From contig NZ_JARXZC010000014.1 in the NCBI RefSeq assembly GCF_029894335.1, positions 1 through 64,000 on the forward strand: a stretch of DNA of 64,000 bases, in the 5' to 3' direction. The notes under the pieces were generated by a model, which searched no databases, had not been told where the DNA came from, and saw only the letters and a program-made list of their open reading frames with translations. Numbering within the stretch: position 1 is the first letter of the stretch; each line of letters opens with the position of its first letter. The position numbers and the translations under genes are program-made. Source of the DNA: Kitasatospora sp. MAP5-34 (GTDB taxonomy: Bacteria > Actinomycetota > Actinomycetes > Streptomycetales > Streptomycetaceae). Shown here in pieces: positions 57,010-64,000 of this stretch.

Positions 57010-58719
57010 GTGAACGTCCTCGGTATCAACTGCGTATTCCACGAGTCATCGGCCGCTCTTGTCGTGGACGGGAATGTGACCGCAGCTGCGGAGGAGGAAC
57101 GTTTCAATCGCATCAAGCACGGAAAGTCGGCTCTGGTGTCGAATGCCGATGATCTGCCCAGTCGCGCGATCGCCTTCTGCCTGCAGCAGGCGGGCATCGA
57201 ACCCGAGGAGATCGACCTCGTGGCGGTGGCATTCGACCCCCAACTCCGCCGTGAAACGTTCCAGGTCGACCCGCTCAGCGTCGACGGCGACTGGGGCAGT
57301 GCCCGGGGGGAGGCCCTGTTCCGAACAAGCCTGGCGCGCATACCCGAGCGGATTTCCGACCTGCTCGGAGTCGACTGCGCAGCGATGGTGCGTTGGATTC
57401 CTCACCACGTGGCCCACGCCGCCTCCGCGTACTACCCCTGTGGCGACGACGAGGCGGCCGTTCTCGTCGTGGACGGAATCGGGGAATCGGCAACAGCGCT
57501 GTTGGGTGCCGGGAAGGGGACGCTGATCGAGCCCCTGGGAGACCTGCGCTACCCGCACTCGGTCGGTTTCGTCTGGGAGAAACTCAGCGCGTATCTCGGC
57601 TTCAGCCCCTACGACGCCTCGAAGGTCATGGGTCTCGCATCCTACGGCGACCCGCGCACACATGCCTCCGCGTTCGCTGAAATCGTCGGCGAGGGTCCCG
57701 AATTGGAGGTCCGCACCGACGCCTTCGAGTTTCGACTCCCGGGCTTTGAGGCCCTCGAACAGCACTTCGGCCCGCGTCGCCTGCCTGGTGAACCGCTCGA
57801 CCAGCGTCACATCGACTTGGCCGCCACACTGCAGAGCTGGAACAACCGGACGATTCTCGGGCTCGCTGAGCGGACCCACCGGCTCCACCCGGCCCAGACG
57901 CTGTGCTTCTCCGGCGGCGTGGCGTTGAACTGCACGACCAACTGGTTGCTCAAGGAAGAGGGCCCGTTCTCGCGGGTGTTCATACCTTCCGCGCCTCATG
58001 ACGGTGGGACAGCCATCGGTGCGGCGCTCGCGGCGTTCCATGCGTCCGGTGGGCCGTTTCCCGAGCCGACGACCATTTCCCCATCGAAGTTTTCCTGTGA
58101 ATACGCCGGTCCGGAGTACAGCGACGAACAGATTCTTGCGGCCTTCGCCCAGGCAGGTGTCACCTCGCAGCGCAGCCCTGATATCGCCCGCGAGGTGGCC
58201 AGGAGGATTTCCGGCGGTGAGGTGGTCGGCTGGTTCCAGGGCCGGATGGAGCTCGGCCCCCGGGCGTTGGGCAACCGGTCTCTGCTGGCTGATCCGCGTG
58301 ATCCCGGCATGCGGGACATGTTGAACGACAAGGTCAAACACCGGGAGGCGTTCCGGCCCTTTGCCCCGAGCGTGCTGGCCGAGCGCGCGAGGGACTGGTT
58401 CGATCTGGGACGGGACTCGGAGAGCTTCCATTTCATGCTCTTCACCTGTCCGGTGCTCCCCGCGATGGCATCCCGGATTCCAGCCGTCGTCCACGTGGAC
58501 GGCACCTCGCGGGTCCAGACCGTCTCCGCCGACCTCAACCCCCGCTACCACCGGCTCATCTCCGAATTCGACGAACTGACGGGGGTTCCCATGGTGCTCA
58601 ACACGTCGTTCAACGACAGTGAGCCGATCGTCTGCACGCCGTCCGATGCGCTGGCCACGTTCCTGGGCACTCGCATCGACGCCGTCGCCATCGGTGATCA
58701 CCTGGCCAGTCGTGCCTGA
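57010..58719 (+). CDS. Carbamoyltransferase (NodU/CmcH/TobZ family)
   Basis: 569 residues in the two-domain carbamoyltransferase layout. An N-terminal Kae1-like ASKHA domain (about 1-330; GINCVFHESSAALVVDG, EEERFNRIKHGKSA, HHVAHAASAYYP, DGIGES, SGGVALNCTTN) makes carbamoyl-adenylate from carbamoyl phosphate and ATP. A C-terminal domain (about 365-569; GWFQGRMELGPRALGNRSLLADPR, KHREAFRPFAPS, FNDSEPIVCTP) completes the active site. The family O-carbamoylates sugars or natural products. GTG start with GGAGGGGG upstream. Sixty bp upstream of a VioC-like oxygenase, suggesting hydroxylation then carbamoylation of one substrate. Confidence 0.93.
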   Translation: MNVLGINCVFHESSAALVVDGNVTAAAEEERFNRIKHGKSALVSNADDLPSRAIAFCLQQAGIEPEEIDLVAVAFDPQLRRETFQVDPLSVDGDWGSARGEALFRTSLARIPERISDLLGVDCAAMVRWIPHHVAHAASAYYPCGDDEAAVLVVDGIGESATALLGAGKGTLIEPLGDLRYPHSVGFVWEKLSAYLGFSPYDASKVMGLASYGDPRTHASAFAEIVGEGPELEVRTDAFEFRLPGFEALEQHFGPRRLPGEPLDQRHIDLAATLQSWNNRTILGLAERTHRLHPAQTLCFSGGVALNCTTNWLLKEEGPFSRVFIPSAPHDGGTAIGAALAAFHASGGPFPEPTTISPSKFSCEYAGPEYSDEQILAAFAQAGVTSQRSPDIAREVARRISGGEVVGWFQGRMELGPRALGNRSLLADPRDPGMRDMLNDKVKHREAFRPFAPSVLAERARDWFDLGRDSESFHFMLFTCPVLPAMASRIPAVVHVDGTSRVQTVSADLNPRYHRLISEFDELTGVPMVLNTSFNDSEPIVCTPSDALATFLGTRIDAVAIGDHLASRA

Positions 58720-58779
58720 CCGGCCGATGAATGCCCGAAGCCGGACGGTCAGGAAGGTCCGCCGCCAGAGAGGAATCCG

Positions 58780-59844
58780 GTGATCCCCAGCCAGGCAGGC
58801 CAAGTGGAACCCGCTGAGCCACTGCGGGATCCGGGGCCGTTGCGCTTCTCGCTCACCCCGCAGGAGGTGGGCCAGGTCCGGGACGCCGTTGCCGGGCTGG
58901 CCGGCGAGGTCACTTCCCTCGCCCTGGAACAGACCACCGAGGTGTTCCGGGCCGTCCCGGCAGCCGCCCGCCGGCTGCCGGAGCGACTGCTCGGCTTCCT
59001 GGACGCGTTCCGTCGTGAGGAGCCCGCCGGCGGCTTCGTGCTGAGCGGCTGGACGGTGGACGACGCCGGTCTGGGGCGAACGCCCGCCCACTGGCGGACG
59101 TTCTCGGGGGCGGAGGCCGGGACGTCGGCCCACGAGCTCTACCTAGTACTGGTGGCGTCGGTCCTGGGAGACGTCTTCTCGTGGAGCACTGTGCAGGACG
59201 GCAGGCTCGTGCAGGACCTCCTGCCCGTGCGCGGGGAGGAGTTGGACAAGAGCGCAGGCAGCAGCGCCAGCGTCCTTGATCTTCACAACGAGGACGCGTT
59301 CTCACCCCTGCGCTGCGACTACCTGGGCCTGTTCTGCCTGCGCAACGACGACTGGGTCCCGACGGCGTACGCACCGGTCGACCGGGTCGATCTCACCGGT
59401 GAGCAACGCCGGGTACTCGCCGAGCCACGGTACGTTCTGACCCCGGACGAGGAGCACGTGCGGCGTGCCGCCGAGCGCGGTGAGTGCCCCCCTGTGCCAC
59501 CGCGCACCGGAGTGCTGTTCGGCGATCCGTCCGCGCCCTACCTGGTCTTCGACGAGTACTTCATCGAGACCGACCCCGAGGACGAGGAGGCACGCGCGGC
59601 CCTGGCCGCCCTCACCGGCCAGCTGCAACGCCACCGCAGCGAGATCGCGCTCGCGCCCGGTGAACTCCTCATGGTGGACAACTACCGTGCTGTGCACGGA
59701 CGTCGGCCGTTCCAGGCTCGCTACGACGGAAGAGACCGCTGGCTGAAGCGGGTCAGCGTGACGCGGGATCTCCGCAGGTCCCGGGCCGCCCGGGCGGCCG
59801 TGGGATCGCCGGTGGTGATCACGGGACTCGCAGGTCCGGCCTGA
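58780..59844 (+). CDS. Fe(II)/2-oxoglutarate oxygenase, VioC/clavaminate-synthase-like
   Basis: 354 residues of the TauD/clavaminate synthase superfamily. The iron facial triad is visible as H169-x-E171 in LDLHNEDAFSP and H306 in VDNYRAVHGR, with R324 as probable 2-oxoglutarate ligand; the Glu in place of Asp is the mark of the arginine/asparagine beta-hydroxylase group (VioC, AsnO). The substrate-side lid near FDEYFIETDPEDEE is very acidic, compatible with a basic amino acid, but this is inference. Predicted hydroxylation of a free or carrier-bound amino acid, downstream of and probably co-transcribed with the carbamoyltransferase. Confidence 0.88.
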   Translation: MIPSQAGQVEPAEPLRDPGPLRFSLTPQEVGQVRDAVAGLAGEVTSLALEQTTEVFRAVPAAARRLPERLLGFLDAFRREEPAGGFVLSGWTVDDAGLGRTPAHWRTFSGAEAGTSAHELYLVLVASVLGDVFSWSTVQDGRLVQDLLPVRGEELDKSAGSSASVLDLHNEDAFSPLRCDYLGLFCLRNDDWVPTAYAPVDRVDLTGEQRRVLAEPRYVLTPDEEHVRRAAERGECPPVPPRTGVLFGDPSAPYLVFDEYFIETDPEDEEARAALAALTGQLQRHRSEIALAPGELLMVDNYRAVHGRRPFQARYDGRDRWLKRVSVTRDLRRSRAARAAVGSPVVITGLAGPA

Positions 59845-59947
59845 GCGGAGTCGGGCCCGGGCGGTGGCTTTCCGAGCGTGCGCGAGTGACTGCACCATGT
59901 TGCCGGAGAGCCGAAATGAACGGCTGCCCGGGCGGGTTGTAGCGGGT

Positions 59948-60703
59948 ATGGCCACTACAAGTACCAGAGAGTTGCGTATCGAGCAGGGTGCCAAGCGGGT
60001 CCGCGCCTACCTCGGGGGGCAGGCGGTGGCGGACACGCTGCGGCCGGTCCTGGTCTGGGAGAACCCGTACTACCCGGCGTACTACGTTCCCGTCACCGAC
60101 GTTCGCACGGATCTGCTCACCGACTACGGGCGTACCAAGCACTGGCCCAGCCGGGGTAACGCGCACCTGTTCGACGTCACCGTCGGTGACCGTACGGCGG
60201 TCGACGCCGCGTGGCGCTTCGAGGAGTCGCCGGTCGAGGAGCTGCGCGGGCTGGTCCGGCTCGACTGGGACGCCATGGACGCCTGGTTCGAGGAGGACGA
60301 GGAGGTCTACACCCACCCCCGGAGCCCCTACACCCGGATCGACATCCTGGCCTCCTCCCGGACGGTCCGGGTCGAGCTGGACGGGGTCGTCCTCGCCGAG
60401 TCGCACAGCCCGCGCCTGCTCTTCGAGACCGGGCTGCCCGTGCGCTACTACCTGCCGAAGACGGATGTCCGGCTGGACCTGCTCGACGCGGGCGGCAGGG
60501 TCACGCACTGTCCGTACAAGGGCAGTGCCGAGCACCTGTCCGCCCGGGTCGGCGGTGAGACGCGTCCGGAGATCGCCTGGTCGTACCGGACGCCGCTGCC
60601 CGAGAGCCAGAAGATCACCGGTCTGGTGGCGTTCTACAACGAGAAGGTGGACCTGTACGTGGACGGTGTACTCCAGGACCGCCCGCACACCAAGTTCGGC
60701 TGA
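59948..60703 (+). CDS. Double DUF427 domain protein
   Basis: 251 residues built of two tandem DUF427 units: first about 8-105 (VRAYLGGQAVADTLRPVLVWENPYYPAYYVPVTDVRTDLL, CHWP-like KHWPSRG), second about 140-245 (VRVELDGVVLAESHSPRLLFETGLPVRYYLPKTDVRLDLL, THCPYKGSAEHLS). The parallel phrasing shows an internal duplication. Function of the family is unknown. Alternative starts upstream lack support. It lies 103 bp after the oxygenase on the same strand and ends at a strong terminator; membership in the same unit is uncertain. Confidence 0.85.
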   Translation: MATTSTRELRIEQGAKRVRAYLGGQAVADTLRPVLVWENPYYPAYYVPVTDVRTDLLTDYGRTKHWPSRGNAHLFDVTVGDRTAVDAAWRFEESPVEELRGLVRLDWDAMDAWFEEDEEVYTHPRSPYTRIDILASSRTVRVELDGVVLAESHSPRLLFETGLPVRYYLPKTDVRLDLLDAGGRVTHCPYKGSAEHLSARVGGETRPEIAWSYRTPLPESQKITGLVAFYNEKVDLYVDGVLQDRPHTKFG

Positions 60704-60706
60704 GCG

Positions 60707-60738
60707 CCCGTGGGGTGGCCGCAACGCCACCCCACGGG
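60707..60738. terminator. Terminator after the DUF427 gene
   Basis: Exact 13-bp arms (CCCGTGGGGTGGC at 60707-60719 and its complement at 60726-60738) around a 6-base loop, immediately after the stop and before the convergent ABC remnant. Confidence 0.9.
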
Positions 60739-60741
60739 GTG

Positions 60742-61116
60742 TCAGGAGACGGCTGAGGCCCGCTGGCCCGGGACGGTGCGGTCCTGTCGGAGGGCGAGGA
60801 GTTCGCGGAACAGGCCGGGCTGCTGGGAGAGTTGGGCCCAGGTGCCCTCCTGGACGATCCGGCCCTCGGCCATGACGACGATCCGGTCCGCGACCACGAC
60901 GTTGCTCAGGTTGTGGGTGACCAGCAGGACGGCCCGGTCGGCGGCGAGGGCGCGGAGGTTCTTGAAGATCCGGTGTTCCGCCCTCGGGTCCAGGGCCGAG
61001 GTGGGCTCGTCCAGGATCAGCAGGCCGGGGCTGCGGGTGGAGCGGAAGAACGAGCGGGCGACGGCGAAGCGTTGCCACTGCCCGGCCGACAGCTGCTGCC
61101 CGCCCCACCACTTGGT
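60742..61116 (-). pseudogene. ABC exporter ATPase, C-terminal remnant
   Basis: About 124 residues remain, from TKWWGGQQLSAGQWQRFAVA (signature) through LLILDEPTSALDP (Walker B), VLLVTHNLSNVV (switch His) and VVMAEGRIVQEGTWAQL to the natural C-terminus. The transmembrane domain and Walker A that should precede it are absent. The break lies about 30-50 bp from one end of a 189-bp inverted-repeat-bounded element. The remaining codons still look clean, so the loss may be fairly recent. Confidence 0.8.
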
Positions 61117-61144
61117 AGCGGCCGATCTTCGCGGGGGGCCACTC

Positions 61145-61333
61145 AGACCGACCGGCAAATGGTGGGCGGCGTCGCGGCGCCCGGGCTGTCGCCTGGACGG
61201 CTTCTCCTCGGTCGCCGATGCTCCGCATGGACTCTCCCCCAGCCTTCGGCCGGGAGGTGCCCCCATCGTCGGCACCGCCCAGACTCGGCCCGGACACCGC
61301 TCCTTCATCCACCCACCATTTGCCGGTCGGTCT
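61145..61333. mobile_element. MITE-like element with 22-bp terminal inverted repeats
   Basis: Bases 61145-61166 (AGACCGACCGGCAAATGGTG and two more) are exactly complementary to 61312-61333. The 189-bp span has no transposase. It contains an internal palindromic segment CTCCCCCAGCCTTCGGCCGG near 61226, of a type I recall as common in Streptomyces. Target duplication is not evident. It sits between two truncated gene fragments on the - strand. Confidence 0.72.
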
Positions 61334-61555
61334 CAGCTTCGGGTACGCGCGGCGCTGCGGGCCGTCAGGGTCCGGTCGTAGCGGCGCAGCAGGAGGCCGG
61401 CCGTCGCCGAGCCGGGCGGCCGCCGTCGGGAGGTCGGCCAGCAGGGCGGGGCTGGTGGCGGAGCCGTGACGGTCCAGGAGTTCGGCGGCGGTCCGGGTCA
61501 GTTCCTCGACGGCTGCGCGGTCGAGCCGGCGGATCGGGGCGGTGGCTGCGGGCAC
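61333..61555 (-). pseudogene. Truncated 5' part of an iron-box-controlled gene
   Basis: GTG at 61555 with GGAAGG eight bases upstream starts MPAATAPIRRLDRAAVEELT, then RTAAELLDRHGSATSPALLA and DLPTAAARLG. Around 61390 codon bias shifts by one base into a second frame (TAGLLLRRYDRTLTARSAARTRS, stop at 61333-61335), which indicates a frameshift or a rejoined end. The reading then meets the terminal repeat of the MITE-like element. The product is not recognisable from so little; it may be the front of the exporter whose end is at 60742 or of a siderophore gene. Confidence 0.5.
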
Positions 61556-61703
61556 GGTGGGGCCTTCCGTTGCACGGGCAAGGGGAACCGGTGCGGGGCG
61601 CGGCGCGGCGCAGCCCGGCACGGGTGGGAGAGGGGGAACTGTCGAAATCCGGCGCGGAGACAGGGACGGCTGCCGGGCGACGACGAAAACGTAACAACGA
61701 TCA

Positions 61704-61723
61704 GTTAGTAAGGCAAGCCTAAC
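61704..61723. promoter_or_regulatory. Iron box 1 (IdeR/DmdR type)
   Basis: TTAGTAAGGCAAGCCTAAC with a central AGGC-AA-GCCT dyad extending to AGT/ACT. It matches the actinomycete iron-box style and lies about 150 bp before the leftward truncated gene. Confidence 0.75.
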
Positions 61724-61838
61724 TTTTCTTCGTCGGCCCACAGATCGGTGTGGTCGTCCCAATCGCCTTGGTGTGAGCGGTGATTGGTGTGCCGCCAGGA
61801 ATCTCCCGGGATTGTTTCGCCTTGCCAGGGGCATCATT

Positions 61839-61859
61839 CTTAGGATAGGCAATCCTAAG
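61839..61859. promoter_or_regulatory. Iron box 2 (IdeR/DmdR type)
   Basis: Exact 8-bp arms CTTAGGAT (61839-61846) and ATCCTAAG (61852-61859) around AGGCA, giving TTAGGATAGGCAATCCTAA, a strong iron-box match, 31 bp before the substrate-binding-protein start. Implies repression when iron is sufficient. Confidence 0.88.
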
Positions 61860-61889
61860 TAAATACTGCTCAGGTGAAACGAGGACGAA

Positions 61890-63452
61890 GTGAGCGTCAC
61901 CAGACGACAGCTGCTGTGGGCCACCGCCGGGATCGGCACGGCCGGGGCGCTCGCCGCCTGCGGCAGCGGCAGCGGACGCTCCGACAGCGAACCGGCTCCG
62001 GCCGGCTCGACCTCCGAACAGCCGCGCTCCGGCGGCACGTTGAAGATCGGCGCACTCGGCCGGGCCTCGGCCGTCACCCGGGACCCGCACGGCTCGCAGG
62101 CCAACGAGAGTGACTACCTCATCATCAGCCTGCTCTACGACACCCTCGCCGTCCCCGGGGACACGGCCAACACCGTCCCGCGCCTGGCCGCCTCCTGGCA
62201 GCCCTCCCCGGACCTGAAGACCTGGCGCTTCACCATCGCCGACGGCGCGAAGTTCCACGACGGCACGCCCGTCACCGCCGCCGACGTCGTCTGGTCGCTC
62301 AAGCGTCTGCGCGCCACCCCGGCCGGTGCCAGCCGGCTGCCCGGCATCCAGCCCTCGGGCATCAGCGCCGAAGGCGCGCGGACGGTCGTCCTGGTCTCCG
62401 ACTACGCCAACGCGGACCTGCCGCTGCTCACCCGGCTGACCACCTTCGTCCTCAAGAAGGACACCAAGGACGACGCCGTCGCCACCGCCTCCGGCAGCGG
62501 CCCGTTCAAACTCGACTGGTTCCGCGACGGCAACGCCCGCCTGGTCCGCAACGACGACTGGTATGGCGGCAAGGTGCTGCTCGACGCCGTCGAGGTGCGG
62601 ATCTTCGAGAGTCCGCAGGCGCTGGCCAACGCCCTGCTCGCCGGGCAGATCGACGTGGCGTCCAACGTCGGCGCGACGGCCGCCCGTACCGCCGGAGCCC
62701 GCAAGGACGTCCAGGTCGTCCGCCGACCGAACGACCTGGCGATGCCCATCGTGATGCGCGCCGCCGGCGGCCCGTTCGCCGACCCCCGGGTGCGGCAGGC
62801 GCTGCGGCTGGCCGTCGACCGCGAGGCCATGGTCAAGCAGGTGCTGTCCGGCTACGGCACGGTCGCCAACGACGTCCTCGGCACCGGCGACCCCGCCTAC
62901 GCGCGCGATCTCCCGCAGCGCACGCGCGACCTCGTCCGGGCCCGGCAGCTGCTCGGCGCGGCCGGATTCGACCTCGCCAGGAGCTACGACCTGGTCACCA
63001 CCGAGGACATCCCCGGCCTCGCCGAGTCCGCGACGCTCTTCGCCACCCAGGTCCGCGAGACCGGGGTGCGGATCAACGTCGTCAAGCAGGACTCCAAGCT
63101 GTTCTGGGACGCCAGTTGGCTCAAGGCCCCGCTCTACGCGTCGTACTGGGGCACCAACGACTCGGTAGTGTTCTTCGCCAGCAAGACGATGGTCTCCGAG
63201 GCCGGCCAGAACGAGGCCGGTTGGCGGGACCCGGCCTTCGACGCGGCGTACCGCAAGGCGCTGGCCACCGCCGACGCCGCCGAGCGCGCCAAGGTGCTGC
63301 ACCAGCTCCAGGAGATCGAGTACGACAGGTCCGGTTACCTGCTCTGGGGCATGGCCGACGGCATCGACCTCGCCGCCGCCCCCGTGCGCGGCCTGCCCAG
63401 GCTGCCCGGCTACGGGCGGGTCCAGCTCGAGAAGACCTGGCTGGCCCGTTGA
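61890..63452 (+). CDS. ABC transporter substrate-binding lipoprotein (family 5, peptide/nickel type)
   Basis: 520 residues. Lipoprotein signal with twin arginines (RR at 5-6) and lipobox ALAAC (Cys24), then an SBP_bac_5 fold: GGTLKIGALGRASAVTRDPH, LAASWQPSPDLKTWRFTIADGAKFHDGTPVTAADVVWSLKR, FKLDWFRDGNARLVRNDDWYGG, VRQALRLAVDREAMVKQVLSGYG. Such proteins bind peptides, nickel-chelates or other small ligands. An iron box directly upstream suggests iron-related cargo such as a siderophore or metal chelate. GTG at 61890 with GAGGA upstream; the permease start overlaps its stop in TTGA. Confidence 0.92.
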   Translation: MSVTRRQLLWATAGIGTAGALAACGSGSGRSDSEPAPAGSTSEQPRSGGTLKIGALGRASAVTRDPHGSQANESDYLIISLLYDTLAVPGDTANTVPRLAASWQPSPDLKTWRFTIADGAKFHDGTPVTAADVVWSLKRLRATPAGASRLPGIQPSGISAEGARTVVLVSDYANADLPLLTRLTTFVLKKDTKDDAVATASGSGPFKLDWFRDGNARLVRNDDWYGGKVLLDAVEVRIFESPQALANALLAGQIDVASNVGATAARTAGARKDVQVVRRPNDLAMPIVMRAAGGPFADPRVRQALRLAVDREAMVKQVLSGYGTVANDVLGTGDPAYARDLPQRTRDLVRARQLLGAAGFDLARSYDLVTTEDIPGLAESATLFATQVRETGVRINVVKQDSKLFWDASWLKAPLYASYWGTNDSVVFFASKTMVSEAGQNEAGWRDPAFDAAYRKALATADAAERAKVLHQLQEIEYDRSGYLLWGMADGIDLAAAPVRGLPRLPGYGRVQLEKTWLAR

Positions 63453-64000
63453 GCCTCGTCCGGTTCGTGTGGCCGGCGGTCAGAAGGCTGGCGCTGCTGA
63501 CCGTCCTGCTGGCGACGGTGTTCGCCGCCGTGTCGCTGCTGCCCGGCGACGCGGCGACCGCCACCTCCGAGCGGGGCGAGAGCGCCACCGACCTCGCCGC
63601 CCGCCGGGCCGCGCTCGGGCTCGACCGGCCACTGGCCGAACGGTTCTGGGACTGGCTGGCGGGCCTGCCCACCGGCGACCTCGGCACCTCCGCCCACGGC
63701 CGGCCGGTCACCGCCCTGCTCGCCGCGCCCTTCCCCAACACCCTGCTGCTCGGCGGCCTGGCCCTGCTGCTCAGCGTCACCGGCGCACTGGCGTTGGGCA
63801 GTTGGGCCGCGCTGCGGCCGGGCGGTCGGGTGGACCGGGCGGTCGCGACGGCGGCCACCGCCGCGTTCGCGCTGCCCGAGTTCGTGGTCTCCGTCGCGCT
63901 GCTGCTGGTGCTCTCGCTCTGGACCGGCTGGCTGCCCGCCGTCACCCTGACCGGGCCCGACGGCGCGCCCGCCTCCTGGCGGATGCTCGTCCTGCCGCTG
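63449..64000 (+). CDS. ABC transporter permease, DppB-like (cut by window end)
   Basis: 184 codons are present before the window ends. The TTG start is fixed by the TTGA overlap with the binding-protein stop. The sequence opens with one membrane segment (LALLTVLLATVFAAVSLLPGD), then a periplasmic loop with RRAALGLDRPLAERFWDWLAGLPTGDLGTS, the hallmark of DppB/OppB permeases, and further membrane segments (NTLLLGGLALLLSVTGALAL; FALPEFVVSVALLLVLSLW). DppC-like and ATPase genes would be expected beyond 64000. Confidence 0.92.
   Translation, partial: MSLVRFVWPAVRRLALLTVLLATVFAAVSLLPGDAATATSERGESATDLAARRAALGLDRPLAERFWDWLAGLPTGDLGTSAHGRPVTALLAAPFPNTLLLGGLALLLSVTGALALGSWAALRPGGRVDRAVATAATAAFALPEFVVSVALLLVLSLWTGWLPAVTLTGPDGAPASWRMLVLPL

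Noticed and set aside
59819..62104. A 761-codon - strand frame across the DUF427 gene, the MITE-like element and the iron-box promoter
   Set aside because: Composite of antisense sequence and fragments; it reads through a promoter and terminator and shows no continuous domain. Only the part from 61555 has a start site and coding bias.

Overview
The window is high-GC actinomycete chromosome, most likely Streptomyces or Kitasatospora. This rests on strong third-position G/C bias, frequent GTG/TTG starts, four-base stop/start overlaps, a complete linked mce operon, PadR/TetR/PucR/GlxA-type regulators, a short intergenic repeat (core GCAGTTCCCCGCGCCCCT) that I recall as abundant in Streptomyces, and iron boxes of the IdeR/DmdR type. 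I saw no rRNA or tRNA gene, CRISPR array, replication origin or intact transposase.

Layout. 0.1-3.6 kb: a tight four-gene + strand unit (N-terminally truncated FAD oxidoreductase, unknown protein, SAM methyltransferase, MazG-like protein) ending at a bidirectional terminator shared with a UDP-glucose dehydrogenase gene. 5.3-8.6 kb: quinone-reductase-like enzyme, two-domain VOC protein, apolipoprotein N-acyltransferase. 8.6-24.4 kb: corrin-ring genes of cobalamin synthesis (cobN behind a cobalamin riboswitch, cobG-cobH-cobIJ, cobK, cbiD, cobL-cobM), interrupted at 16.2-20.2 kb by an unrelated methyltransferase, a PadR/HAAS membrane-protein pair and a TetR/SDR pair. 24.6-25.8 kb: WXG100-like protein and a lytic transglycosylase with a WXG-type N-terminus. 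25.8-27.1 kb: PucR-type regulator. 27.7-42.2 kb: two secreted proteins, then a complete mce lipid-import operon (ATPase, two permeases, six Mce proteins, four accessory proteins in two duplicated pairs).

42.3-51.5 kb: mycothiol-dependent-enzyme family protein; a divergent MarR / MFS locus whose second gene fuses a DJ-1 (Hsp31/glyoxalase III-like) domain to an aldehyde dehydrogenase; a molybdopterin oxidoreductase; and a divergent isonitrile-hydratase-like / GlxA-type regulator pair. 51.5-54.9 kb is a scarred region: two 89-bp direct repeats, each the 3' end of a lost AraC/GlxA regulator gene, flank an SRPBCC protein, a MazF-like remnant, a membrane-anchored HTH protein, a small secreted protein and a truncated secreted protein. 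54.9-56.7 kb: SRPBCC, VOC and AraC genes. 57.0-60.7 kb: carbamoyltransferase, VioC-like Fe(II)/2-oxoglutarate oxygenase and a double DUF427 protein, possibly a small unrecognised biosynthetic unit. 60.7-64.0 kb: an iron-box divergent promoter driving a peptide-type ABC importer to the right and, to the left, a broken locus in which a 189-bp MITE-like element lies between a truncated 5' gene and the 3' end of an ABC exporter gene.

The observations I rate highest are the DJ-1/aldehyde dehydrogenase fusion with its MarR/MFS context, the oxygenase-carbamoyltransferase pair, the iron-box locus broken at a MITE-like element, and the 89-bp regulator-fragment repeats.
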